A stretch of 64,000 nt of DNA. Source: Deroplatys truncata (Eukaryota; Arthropoda; Insecta; Mantodea; Mantidae). A program made the position numbers and the translations under genes. The notes below the pieces were generated by a model. It was given only the letters and a program-made list of their open reading frames with translations, did not search any database and had not been told where the DNA came from. Shown here piece by piece: positions 45,477-57,339 of this stretch (position 1 is the stretch's first letter; each line of letters starts with the position of its first letter). The stretch spans positions 494,936,190 through 495,000,189 of the forward strand of contig CM060990.1 of assembly GCA_030765065.1 (NCBI GenBank). Direction: 5' to 3'.

Positions 45477-45482
45477 TAGGTG
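45477..45482. repeat. Right target-site duplication of element 2 (TAGGTG)
   Basis: Follows terminal CTACT; 5 of 6 bases match TACGTG at 26710. Confidence 0.65.
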
Positions 45483-47859
45483 CTTGGGACTGCCTATTGC
45501 CTTTGTTTTCCTCAAGTGTTTCTTATTTCGAGAAGAGTATGTTAAAGCACTTAACACCGCTTGGATGCTTAAGGTGGTCCATGCAGCTATAGGCTTGCGC
45601 AGACATACCTACAAACAACTTACTGAGCACAAAAAATGAGTGTGTATGATTAAAAATGCTTTATTTTTCTAATGAGCCCCATATGTAGTAATGAGGAGTA
45701 GGTTTTGCTGGGGTGTGGTTTCTCAGATGTAGGGGCATTCAGTTTCACTCTCTTGCTTGACAAATAATACAGTTTCTTCCCATCCCTTTACGACAGGAAC
45801 GGAAACTTCCGTCCGACAGTACCAGGGTGTAACAGGAAGTTCAGCCTTCTAGAGGGGAATCTCGACCAAAAAATGCAAATGAGAAAGAAAGAGAATAAAG
45901 CATCTCTCCTGTTGTTCATGTTCGGACTCCTAAGGCACCTATTAACTTCCACAATGCCAACAGATCAAATTGTAATACAATGTATTATACTGCTGAATAA
46001 AAACAACAAAAATAAGCTGAATTTGTTTACATTATGGTAAAATTAATGAACGAAAATTAATACCAAATTGCTCTTAATACCTCTGAATCAAAATACCTTG
46101 TTTAAAAAAATATACCTACATGCTTAATACGTATTCCACCTGAACCTGAAAAGTAGAACGATGAATATTAATTTGCCTATCTTTTACAGGAAAACATAAG
46201 GTTAAAATGTGCTAGACGTACGTTGAAAGTGCCTAGAGGATGTTAATATTATGTAATGATTCAGGTTACTGAAACGATATTTAGCTAGACAAAGCAAGAA
46301 AATATTTACAAACTCTAGTTTTAAGACCACGAGTATAAAGTACTGTATTTTTATCTTCTAATTGTACTAGTAACAGTTTACCACATACTGGGGATTGCAA
46401 ACCTAAATATGCAATAGTTTAAGATGATTAACTAACAGATCCATTTTTATTCCTAAGTTGTACTATAATTTTGCAATATTCAATGTAATGGCCCACTCAG
46501 TTCGAAAATACGTATATTTATTGCAGAAAGTCGTTTTTGTTCTTTCATATCACTTTTAGCTTCTGCGAGAAAAAATCGTGACGCTTTTAAGCCTTTCTTT
46601 ATTACAACAATCTTCAAACTGAATTACCAACATGTATCTGGAGTTACTATATGTATACATATACAGGGACGTTAGAAACATAGGAGAAACTGTCATTACT
46701 TCGGTGTTTCCGGTGATAATATAAAACCAACTGAATATAAATGCATTGTATTGAAAATTTTGAATGTAACAGCAACAACAAAATTTGAACACGGGAAGAA
46801 CACGCTGGAAAGTGTAGCCGAAGCAGGCTAATGTATGGCACCGAATAAAAGTTCACGTAACGGGATTTATAACCCTGTCCCATAACTACGTGTATTATGG
46901 ACAGTTAAAGCCTTTTTGGCTATATAATAATTTAATTATTTAATCATTTCAACTAATTAATGCTATCTCTAAATGTCCTTCATTAATTGATACCTAACCT
47001 TCACCAAAGCAGGTTGAAGTAGCCTTACTGTTATTCTATATTGGCACGCCCTCTTCTTGGATTTTAATACGATCGCTAAACCTCGATCGCTGGTCCAGAT
47101 TTTTCCGGAATCGTACGGAAACCCCCAAAGAAACCCCTCGGGGCACCAAATGATCCCGTTTCTGAATAATTAAAAGGAGAAAGCAGTATTTACGTTATTT
47201 CTCCGAATCGTTGAATTAAACACTGTGCGTTGACATCTGAAAGTGTTTAATGATTTACGTTTTGCCTCCTGCTGAAAATATATTAATTCGGTCACGATTA
47301 TGTATCTAGTCGGCCGTTGTCCTAGACCGTTAGCGTCTAGTGGTATTAGACATTAAACAATTCCAAGCAGCGTGTTATGTTTACGTTGTCTCTCGCTTTG
47401 ATACTTGTTTTGAAGTCCCTGAATGTCATTTCTCATAGTTTATGACGATGTAAAACTAGATCCAGGTAAGTTTCTTTTAAACGAGATTGCTATTGCGAAG
47501 TCCACCATGACGATAGTTTACCTACATGGAAAGTGAACTCTGTAAACCCAAAAGAGAGATGGCTGTTCTCAAGGTTCTGAGTGAACGAAATACAGAGCTT
47601 TGTTTTAACGCGTGGCCGTATTACGGGAAATTGTTTGCCTTGCGTTGCGCTGTTTCTAACCGGTTCTGTTTTCCCTCCACTTTTCTTCTTTTCCGTGTGT
47701 CGGCTAATCAGTTAGCCAAAAGTCTGTGCTGTATAGAGGTGGATACTTTGTGAGACTACCTGTTTCATTATTGTAGGTTAGTGCTGTTATAATGTCAAAG
47801 AGTCCGTATACTTCACACATAATCTTCGTATATGATTTTCTTATCTAACAACAAATTTT
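45483..47859. other. Unannotated spacer
   Basis: No gene or repeat family recognised. Several frames of 70-80 codons (for example 47526-47753) show no motif. Confidence 0.5.
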
Positions 47860-48400
47860 TGTAGAGAATTCAGACGGTGAATTATAGACAGATTCTCTGC
47901 TATTCGTGCGACTCACAAAGAAACGGTTCGTAATCTTATGAATAGATTTAGAAAAACGGGATCTATTCTTGTTAAGAAACCGAAATGAAATCTCCGAGTT
48001 CTTACAAAGGAAAAACTCGATATTATCGCAGAAAAGTTTGAAGGAATCCAAGGAAATCTTTAAGAAAGCTTGCACAGGAATCAGGAATTACGCAAACCTC
48101 GGCTTCGAATGTCACTAAACTTTTAAAATAAAGCCCTAAAAGGTAACTGTAGTTCAGGAATTGCAACCACGCGATAATCTGAGTTCATTTCTGCAGTAGG
48201 GCGTTGGATAGTAATAATAATGATCGCTTTACTGACACACGTTTAACACTTTTTAACGGGCGAAACATGGTTTTATTTACATGGCCATGAACCAATGAAT
48301 GTTAATGCAAATTTTCTTAAAAGGTGTAAGAGATGTGTGGTGGCACAAGGACATCATTTCCAACATCTACTTTGCCGAAGGTATGTGGTTATTATGTTAT
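47860..48400 (+). pseudogene. Mariner/Tc1-like transposase relic 1
   Basis: Across several frames the N-terminal helix-turn-helix half is readable: ETVRNLMNRFRKTGSILVKKP, LTKEKLDIIAEKFEG and KLAQESGITQTSAS. It is followed after a gap by ETWFYLHGHEPMNVNANF, the first catalytic-region motif of mariner-type enzymes. Many frame changes and stops. No inverted repeats located. Confidence 0.65.
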
Positions 48401-48779
48401 AATATGCATGAGAAATCTACGTATACGCTTGAATTTAAGAGGCTATGAACATACCACTCCGCCGGCAAACAGCGGTTTCCCGGCGAGAAGAAAATTCCCG
48501 CTAGGGCGGTCACGCGTCCAAACGAAAGCTCTGTAGTTATTATTCCACTCTTTCCATGTGTGCGGAACAGCTTCATATTAGTTTATCGCTGTTTGATTCG
48601 GTATGTTATGAAACTTTGAGAATACTCATCGGAGTATTTAGCTGCAATGTAGTGCAGTGAACAATTATTTGTGTATGGTATAGTGATGAGGTCACAATTG
48701 AAGAAAGCATGTTTATTTGTCTGGTCTATTAAGAAAAGAATTTGAGGAAATGCTGGCGATTATTTCATAGAAAATTTCC

Positions 48780-49195
48780 AAATTCGCCCAGTCCTTCTAA
48801 GAGGACATTATACTCATTGGTAGAGAAACAAAAATCCACTTGGTCAGTTGCTGATAAAAAAAGGTTACGAGAAAACGTTACGTTTTAACAGAAGAGGAAT
48901 TAGATGAAATTTAGTGTCCGCTTAGAAGCTATTCCAAAAAAAGCCATTAAAGCACTTATTACAACAGGTGCGTGTGTGAAAATCTTCAGCTCGTAATATC
49001 ACAAAACTTATTGAAACAGTATAAAATGCAGGTTGTTCACAAACGAGCACCAAAGGAATTTGAAAAATAATTAATTTTTATAGATGATTTCAGCAGGACA
49101 TTCATGACCAACATTTTGATCCCGCTTTAATTTTCTATACCGACGAAGCTTGTTTGCACCTCAGCGGGTATGTTATCACCCAGAACTGGCTCCGC
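48780..49195 (+). pseudogene. Mariner/Tc1-like transposase relic 2
   Basis: A more decayed relative of the preceding relic: LTEEELDEI, a degraded helix-turn-helix, then FYTDEACLHLSGYVITQNW at 49135-49190, the mariner first-Asp motif. The similarity stops abruptly at ~49195, where a SINE-like block begins. Confidence 0.6.
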
Positions 49196-49345
49196 GGGAC
49201 GGGTCAGGGTTACGTCTGAGGCTCGCATTAATGACATCCCGGGTTTCTCCAGGTAGGCAAATGCAGAAGTGGATTATATGTTACCACGAATTCTCCTGTC
49301 CTTCATTTCCTTTCATTTTTCAGGGATGCAGAGCCTGGCAGGTTG
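49190..49345 (+). repeat. SINE-like block interrupting the mariner relic
   Basis: TACGTCTGAGGCTCGCATTA, GGTTTCTCCAGGTAGGCAAATG, TGTTACCACGAATTCTCCTG and TTCATTTCCTTTCATTTTTC echo the TTTCGCTGGT, TACCACGGTTTCC and CCCTTTCATTCTAT modules of the tRNA-like repeats in element 2. The relationship is weak but ordered. Confidence 0.4.
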
Positions 49346-49786
49346 GAAAGTGGTGTGCGGTGGATCTGCTTTTAACAGAGAACACTTTCCTTTCTAAGGC
49401 ACGGAACCTTCTGCCCGAACCCGTTCGTGCGGAGAGAGGGGCATGCTAGTGGTGTACGAGGATGCTCTACCTGAAAACGTCTGGAAGCCGTATGCACTAC
49501 GCCTGACGCTCTGAGATCTGCTCGCTCTTTGTGCTCTCTCGCCTAACTTCTTCCTCTCGGAGGTTTAGTATGCGCGATAGACCTATCCTTGTCTGCGGTG
49601 CCGAAATCCTTCTCCACTTCACAACTGTAGCTTTAGGTTGTACCCTTATACTCACAGAACGTAATAAGAAATAGGTCTTGGCAAATAAATAATCTAAAAT
49701 TAGACAAGAGATTTTGAATTATTAAATTACAAAGAAAACGACTAAGGCAATATCTTGAAGGACTAATACGTCGGATTGGTCAACTG

Positions 49787-49999
49787 CTATTCTCTAATTC
49801 TAAGAATCATATCATCAAAGTTTGGCTCTTTATCTGTAACAATTAGTTTTAATTGTGGTAAAAAATTTTCATCAAGCAAGCAAGCAAAGTCGATAAGGAA
49901 ATTTGACTTGTTTCTTTCGACAAAAATATTGTAAGTAGGTAATTTATGATCCCAAAAAGAAAATCGTATCATACATTTGGTGTCGATGATATGGGACAA
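49787..49999 (-). CDS. Unrecognised 70-codon open frame, possibly a gene fragment
   Basis: The composition is protein-like (SHIIDTKCMIRFSFWDHKLP, NFLIDFACLLDENFLPQLKL, IVTDKEPNFDDMILRIRE), unlike the surrounding simple AT-rich sequence, and the frame stays sensible a few codons upstream of the Met. I do not recognise the family; transposon or viral-gene fragment are both possible. Confidence 0.25.
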   Translation of the reverse strand: MSHIIDTKCMIRFSFWDHKLPTYNIFVERNKSNFLIDFACLLDENFLPQLKLIVTDKEPNFDDMILRIRE

Positions 50000-51074
50000 G
50001 TCAACAGTAACATTAAATTAATTGTTATTTATAATACAATACAATTCATAAAATATTCATGTCTGTTTGTCATATATTCTGTGATTAGATAAAATCAGTA
50101 GTTAAACAATTATCAATTTAAAATTACACTAAAATATTATTTAAAGTATGTCATAAAAATTCACGTATTTCCATTAGTATTCAGATGCATGTTTACAGAT
50201 TATCATTGAGCTGTGGCTTATATGTCAGACTTTTACTTAATTATGGTAGAACCACTGTATACTCAAGTAATAATTCATCTAATTCTGTTGTAAAAAAATC
50301 TGTATTTCAATAAAAGCAGTAGTTGAGTAAAAAAAAGCCAGAAGTTTAGTTTTATATTTGGGAAATTTCTCTATTGTTTTTCATTTATCAGGAAGTTTGT
50401 TATATAATTTGGTACCTGAATATACTGCTCCATCTTGTAATAATTTTGTATTGATTTTCTTTATATGAATGTTTGATTTATCACTAGTATTATAGTTATG
50501 AATCTGTTTGTTAGTTAAAAATGGTATTAAAATTCATATTTATCTTTGTAATACATTAACTCATATATATATATATATACATACATATACATATAAATAC
50601 TTGAGAGAGGTGAAATATTATATTTTTTAAAAATAGGTCTGCATGTGGTTCTACTATTTGCTGCTGCCATTATTCTTAATAATCTCTTCTTAGCTTTGAA
50701 TAGTACTATACACTTTGGTGAACAGCCCCAGAAAATAATTCCATACTTCATTATAGAATGTGCATAAGCAAAATAGACAGTTCTCATTTGTTTTTAAACT
50801 TACATTATTCACTAGCAACCTGAAGGTGTAGGCAATAGTACTTAGCTTCTTTGATAAATATTCAATGTGTATATCACATTTCAAATTACTTTGTGTCCGA
50901 ACACTCAAGAATTTTGTATCATTTACATTTTTATTACTGAATTATTGAGCTGAACTGCGCATTCTTTAAAGTTTCAGTTTTGATGTGTATGAAAATGAGC
51001 AGCTACAGTTTTTTCAGTATTTACAATTGGCTTATTTTGTGCAAAATATTGGGAAGTTTCAATTGATTGAGCAT

Positions 51075-51870
51075 TCATTGTAAATTATCCTGATTAATAC
51101 TGTCGACAATTGTACTGATATCATCCGCAAATTGTATGGTGATATTTGCTGGTAATTTTTTAGCTAAATCATTGATAAATAAAAGAAACAAAATTGGACC
51201 TAATATTGACCCTTGTAGGACTCCTAATTTAATATCTTTGGCTTCTGACATATAATTTGTTAGTGTTTTATCTTCTTTATTTGTAATTTCCACTAGTTAT
51301 TTTCTATTGCTAAGGTAAGACCTAATCCATTTTAATGCTATACCATGTATTCCTGATTGCTTGAGTTTGGTAAAAAGTATTTTGTGATCCATCATGTCAA
51401 AAGCCTTCAAAAGATCAAGGAATATTCCAGATATTTTCCTTCTATTGTCTGAGGATTTTAGTGTAGTGTTTACAAAGTGGAAGAGAGCACTATTGGTAGA
51501 CTTGTTTTTTGTAAAACCATGCTGAGATTCTGAAAGCAAATTATGTTGTTCGATAAATTTTAAAAGCCTTTTATAAAAAGGTTTTTCTATTATTTTTGAA
51601 AAACCTGAAAGCAATGCAACTGCCCGATAAGTACTAACTTCCAATCTGCTACCCTTTTTGTACAGAGGTTTATTTTGCTACTTTCAGACTGTTGGTAAAA
51701 AGTGCAAACTCAACAGAGCTATTGCATATATCAGCAAGAGGTTGTGCTATGAAACTAGCACATTTTTTTATTATAAAGTCAGGAACTCCATCAATTGCAT
51801 TACAAAGTTTGATTTTTAACTCAATGATAACTGACAATGCTTCTATTGGGTCTGTTGGAGTTAAGTACAT
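51075..51870 (-). pseudogene. LINE reverse transcriptase (broken, CR1/Jockey-like)
   Basis: From 51870: DGVPDFIIKKCA, then [34 protein letters not shown] and [18 protein letters not shown] (motif A, D-x4-FD). After a frame break comes GVLQGSILGPILFLLFINDL and IQFADDIS (motif C, FADD). Downstream at 50527-50908 are YAHSIMKYGIIFWG and the KRLLRIM region. Stops separate the parts. Confidence 0.85.
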
Positions 51871-52214
51871 AGATGACTGAATATTACTTAAAAATGTGCC
51901 TGATTTATGTCATTTTTATAGTACTTTGAACCACAATTTTTCCAATATTAACAAAATAATTGTTAAATACTTCTGCTACTTCTTTAGGGTTATTTATCAT
52001 AAATGAGTTATTTTGTAGCTTTATGTTATTTGTGGATGGTGTTGCATGTATACAGTCTTTAATTATTTGCCAATTTCTCTTATTTTGTTATGGGATGAAC
52101 TTATAACCTTGTCATCTCCGATTTTGTTTGCCTATTTAATTACTTTATTAAGGATAACTTTGTACCATCGAAAATATGTAGCAAAGGCATGAGTGATTCT
52201 TCCACGTGTATATA

Positions 52215-53216
52215 TTAGTGAAGTAGCCTTCTTTTTGGCGCAAGAAATTTTGATACCTTTGGTAACCAAGTTTTGTTGTTTTTACCAGTTCTTATTCTCA
52301 CCTCTTTTAATGGAAAAGCAATGTCAAAATAATACTTAAAATAAGTGAGGAAGCAGTCATATTTATCATCTGGTTGTCTGTAGCTATAAACTTCCTGCCA
52401 AGACTCATTTCCAAACACATGGAGAAAGAAATCCATACTCATATTATCAAAATCTCTTGTCTTTTTGAACCTCGTGGGTCATAGCATCGTTTTTGTTACA
52501 GGGATAGTTAACATCTGGGCTTGGTGGTCATTAACATCCATATTAATTGGCTCAGTATAATAGGGGTGGGTTGAATCAATAAATATTTGATCAAGAGTCA
52601 AAGCTGTACTTTGGGTAATTCTAATAAAGCTATTTACAATGGGTTTAAGATTGTAAGTAGAGAAAATGATGCAGATCAATTAATCCCCAGTGCCATTGGT
52701 GAACAAAAACAACAACACATTGTAAGTAGACATTTAATTTAGAAGCTCAGATTTTTGTTTATAATATTTATCAAAATGGATATTTATATCACCACAAATT
52801 ATTATTATTTTGTTCGTCATTATATGATTAAGTATTGTCCGTAATCTATTAAGAAATATGTCAACATTTTCACTTTGAGGTGTATATACACAAATAACAA
52901 TCACATTATATTGAATTATCTCAACTGTTAAGATTTCTATATCCAGTTTGTTCGATTTTTATTGTAAACAGGTTAAACATTTATATTCAACATTTGTCTT
53001 AACATAGATACAACTACCACCATGGTTGTTATACCTTTGACAAAAGTAAGCTGCTGAAATATATTTTGACAAGAGAGCTTTTTCTAGATATTCTACTTTT
53101 AGCCAATGTTCGGTAAAACAAAGTACTGTGGAAAGTATAATATTTCCTGCTAGAAGAACCACAAGTTCATTGATTTTCTTTATTAAAGATTGAATACTGT
53201 GGTGTAACAACTTCAA
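52215..53216 (-). pseudogene. LINE APE-type endonuclease and linker (broken)
   Basis: Readable parts: KKINELVVLL...CFTEHWL (the N-terminal Glu motif), NNHGGSCIYVK, then RITQSTALTLDQIFIDSTHPYYTEPINMDVNDHQAQML (the C-terminal NDH catalytic motif near 52500-52600), and the linker SWQEVYSY.. to KTWLPKVSKF. The enzyme would nick target DNA for target-primed reverse transcription. Confidence 0.75.
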
Positions 53217-53339
53217 CTCTGTTATAGAATGCTGCTTTAACTTTTGTTTTTGTCATTCATTACCCAAAGGTATGATCCTCTTCTCTTTCTTGTTATTTAT
53301 TAGTTCAGCAATCATATGACTAATATGCTCCTTTCCAGT

Positions 53340-53790
53340 CTAGTTAAAGTGTAATCCACGCCTAGTGTACAATTCCCTGTCTAACTGATACAGATCTAAG
53401 AGTTTCATATTTTGAAAATCTCTACTAATGTTCATTATTTCTTTCTTAGCTAGCTTCACTTCACTGCTCACATACGATTCACTTGGGAGATCATGCCTAT
53501 TTGGAATATTGCACACAATAACATTAGCATTAGTTAATAGATGCGAGGTTGTTTTTACGTTTGAAGTTAGGTCAACTGTTCTATTTTTATATACATCATT
53601 TGATCCCCCCATTAACACAACAGTATTTTTATCACTAAGGTTGTTTATCACACCACATGTAACATCCGTCATTGTCGCATTTGGTTTTACAGAACCAAAA
53701 ACTGTGGCTGTTGTAAACTGGCTTAGACAACTTGCTACACCACGCCCGTGGCTATCTGCATATAGGTATTAATACATCTGCTTTCCCTAT
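53340..53790 (-). pseudogene. LINE ORF1 SGNH/GDSL-type esterase domain
   Basis: The three signature blocks of SGNH hydrolases are present: SHGRGVAS (block I, catalytic Ser, just upstream of the Met at 53672), VLMGGSNDVY (block III, catalytic Asn) and YTRRGLHFN (block V, catalytic His). Esterase domains of this type are known in ORF1 of CR1-group LINEs and bind or hydrolyse lipid-like substrates; their role in transposition is unclear. The segment is open for 110 codons. Confidence 0.75.
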
Positions 53791-54165
53791 CTTGCGAGTT
53801 TCATCCTTGTCCTGATTGTTGTATTCGTTTTTGTGGATTCCCAGCACTGAATACATATTTTTAATGGCAAATGTTCAAAATGCTGTATCTGTGTATTATT
53901 TCTCCTTACTCTTTGCGTCTGTTTACTTGCTGCCAATTGTGGAGTGCTTCCTTATCACGTCGTATTTCAAGTTTAAGCCCCTTTACTTCTTTTGCCTGGT
54001 TTGCACTATAGTTTCGTAGGCTTTCATTCTCTTTTTTAAAATCTATAATGTCCATTTGAAGAACTGTTACGATTTTGTACAACATTTTTACCTCGCTTTG
54101 CCAAGATACTCCTTGGTCATTTTCTATGCGTTCTATATCATCTCACATTCCTTTGAGCAATATCA

Positions 54166-54531
54166 TTACTTATACTTTTTTGGAATGTCTTCTTTCTTCA
54201 ATTTTCCACATTTAAAATTGCAGCATTTGTCATAATAGCTACACAGAATACCATTTAAAATATTTCTTTGGCATTTTGAGCACTTATGATCACTTAGAAT
54301 CATAACTTTGTCAGAGCAGCTATTTGCTACTTCTTCATTCGTCGCCATCTTCGAAGCCATATCAAATAGCATATTGTTCAAATAGTTATGTTGATGTACT
54401 CTTGAGAATAGTTTACATACAGCTATATACTTTTTCATACAATGGTTCCGTCGTAAAATCAAGAATAGTTTACATACAGCTATATAATTTTTTCGTACCA
54501 GCTGTGACGTGAAATCACGTATTTCACGCAA
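54166..54531 (-). pseudogene. LINE ORF1 N-terminal zinc finger (PHD-like)
   Basis: After a basic leader, the sequence HKCSKCQRNI followed by GILCSYYDKCCNFKCGKLKK has a Cys/His spacing like the PHD fingers at the start of CR1 ORF1 proteins. The upstream part carries a duplicated 26-bp segment (AATAGTTTACATACAGCTAT at 54412 and 54465), which may be 5' leader. Confidence 0.6.
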
Positions 54532-54639
54532 GTCAAAAAATCAGGACAGCATCCTAACGTGACTGAGCCATCTACCTATGAAAGTTCTAAATCTTCATTA
54601 TCTTGAAGATTTTCCGAAAGCTTCCTGAATTGGCGGTAC

Positions 54640-54969
54640 TTCAGCAAGTTGCATGTAATTGTGCTTGTTTTTACCACAGCAGTCTTAACATAATCCGTTT
54701 TTAGTCTTGGAACAGAAGGCTTATTGAACTAAGCAGCACACACGAAACGTATTATTACACCTTATTTCATTTATGGATGTTGCTAGTTTCCCAATGAATC
54801 CCCTCGACTTCCCGGTCACATTTCAAGCAAACACTATCGGTGGCAGCGCTCACAGAATTGTTCCATTTAATTTCATATTTTGCAACGGCTTTTGCTAGGA
54901 ATATGTTTTTTATTTTTTATTTTTCCTTTAAATATAATAATGTTCACGGACTGACATTTTATACACCCT

Positions 54970-55038
<69 letters not shown>

Positions 55039-56250
55039 GATCGCAGTACAGGAGTATCTGCACAGCGTGGTTTGCTAGGGAGGTATTATGTATGGAGCAT
55101 TGCATACCTTTGTAAGTATGTAGCACATCCCAGCCCTAAAATTGTCACTGTAAGGAAGCTAAAATATCTTAAAGGCGCGTACAGGAAAATAATTTATAGA
55201 ATAATATCTCAAAGGAACCATCACGTAAATATATAGATCCATTTAAGGCCAGGAAATGTAATCTTTCATATTACAATGTTCTCCCTTAACCTTTTATAAC
55301 GTCGCCTTAAATGCGTGTGCTGCACCCCTATTAACATTTTGAAGAAAACAAACGGATAACGTTTTCTCCTTCAGAAATGAATGTATTCCCCTATTGGAAT
55401 TATATATTGCACATGATTTTATTCAGCTTTTCAATGTCATTTCAGTTTACTAGTGTGGTTTAATTCAGTTTCAGTCACTTCACTTTACTATCGTGTCTTA
55501 GTTCTGTTTTCACTGCCACTTCACTTCATGTTGTGCATAGCAGTCGAAAGAATCACATGCGGAGCATTCTCTTCTTTCTTCCTCTTCACTCTCTGGAGTG
55601 TCGTACACTGGACTTTACTAATCGTACACCGAGCAGCACTCGCTGTGCATCACAACTCGGGGAACAGCACCTTATGTCGGATCAACAACTCTAACTCACT
55701 AACTTACTCACTGACTGTCTCGCAAGCACGCTTGCGCATATACAGCTGTCAATGGATTCAAAATGTTCGCGAGAAGTGCGGTGAGAGGTCGACCAGAATT
55801 ATCTTGTCGCATCTCGAAGGTGTTTCCAGCATTTACGTCGGGGAGAATGCCACGCCCCCTCTGTCCCACCGTTAAAACCTGGTGAGCAGTAAGGACAGCT
55901 CCGCCATAAATAATACAGGATCAGCCAAAAGACTCCGAACCGCCTGCGCGGTGTTTTTACTGTCCGCGTCCTCGGCGCTCGTTGCCGTCTGTTGCTATCG
56001 TAGGAAGGCGCGGATGAAACCACACAAAATTTTTAACACTACTTTTAAAGGCTTTACTTACCAACTTTATGAAAGGAAATGCTGAAACTGGCCACCGTCG
56101 TTGCACCAGACGACCATCATTATGTACAACCCACCCTCCCATCCCTTGCATAATTATTTGCATCATTTCTGTTTTTAAGAACATGTGTTAGAGTGTAAGC
56201 TTTCTTGTTCAGCTTGTGTATAATGCTACTATAGTAAATACATCTAAGTT
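54640..56250. other. Spacer with (AAT)n microsatellite; possible 5' region of the gypsy element
   Basis: (AAT)n occupies about 54974-55038. The stretch 55440-56210 could include a 5' LTR and leader, but no second LTR copy or primer-binding site could be fixed. Confidence 0.4.
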
Positions 56251-56257
56251 ATCGTGC

Positions 56258-56990
56258 ATGGCAGAATCTGCTCTGATTCCTATAGACCCTACTAGCCCCG
56301 TTTCACAAGAAATTATAAACTTATGCGCGGAATTAACGGCAACACCGGGCGAAAAGTGGAAATGTCAGGAGTTTATTATTACGTATTTGAGAGAGATTTC
56401 CAACGAAATAGCGACACACGCTCAAACTGCAAATCAAATACGGTTACGTTCCGGGAAAGTTATTCATACGTCAAGTCTGGGCACGAGAAAGTTAGGTAAA
56501 CAGACAACAATGGGTAAACGGGCTAATTTACTAATAATAGTAAATTAGGCTCACCTGTGGTAGGAGGTACTGTTGCATCAGATGTAGCTCAGCACCTGCA
56601 GGTTAGTTGCCCTCCGTTAGATGCAGAGATTTTTTTCAGGGAAACCAGGAGAAAATGTGAGGGATTACTTACATAAGCTCGAGGGAAATTTTAAAGCAGG
56701 GGCTGTTAAATGCTTTCGTCCACGCGGTGGAAGAAGAGATGATGGAATTCAAATTCAGACATAGTGTGCAGGATCTCAAAGAACCAACGGAGCAATACGC
56801 ATACGACGTAATAGCTCTGTGCGACCTGATTACCTCCGGAATGTCGGAAAGTGAAAGCGCCAAACACATTATAAGGGGGCCTTAAACCGTCGCTAATACA
56901 GCAAGTATTTCCATACAATCCCCAATCGGTAGACACACTAATTCAATATGTACGCAGGATAAAATCAGCGCGCTACCTGGCAGTGAAGAG
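56258..56990 (+). pseudogene. Gypsy gag (broken)
   Basis: MAESALIPIDPTSPVSQEII..., then after frame changes a capsid-like stretch (LLNAFVHAVEEEMMEF, RHSVQDLKEPTEQYAYDVIAL, CDLITSGMSESESAKHIIRG). The QxxxEs..EY(A)-like core and placement before protease and RT identify it as gag. No zinc knuckle is intact. Confidence 0.6.
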
Positions 56991-57339
56991 TGTTTAACTG
57001 ATTAGTGCACAGTTCACCTCCTCTAGCGTACAGGAATAGGGCCTCCACAAACATATGGCAAATATGGCTAAAATGATGGAGTAACTAGCGAAGCAGGTGT
57101 AAAGTCTCAAAACGAATTCATACCCTACACCCCCAGCTCCAGCGTGCAACGTTGACCTGTGAGGAACTCCGGATCCCCGCTCAACTTTAATAGGATCGTA
57201 TAGTCAGAGGAGGGCAGTCTCCACCACCCTGTTTGTGGCTACTGTAACGAGTAGGCCACGTCATTGCAAACTGTCACACGCGGAGGAGGGATATAAATTT
57301 GCACCCCCGTAAGAGCCGTAGTAGCTAACATATCAGAAG

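Larger units (their letters stand above)
50500..54550 (-). mobile_element. CR1-type LINE, nearly full length but decayed
   Basis: Read on the minus strand: ORF1 with a PHD-like Cys/His finger (54531-54166) and an SGNH esterase domain (53790-53340), then the APE endonuclease (53216 to ~52480), linker (52442-52215), RT (51870-51075) and the C-terminal region (50908-50527). This order is that of CR1-group LINEs. Many stops interrupt it. The 3' end is AT-rich, with a (TA)n tract at about 50564-50590. Confidence 0.85.

Noticed and set aside
54840-55115. Polyasparagine frame
   Set aside because: Direct translation of the (AAT)n microsatellite; the same applies to 3803-3988.
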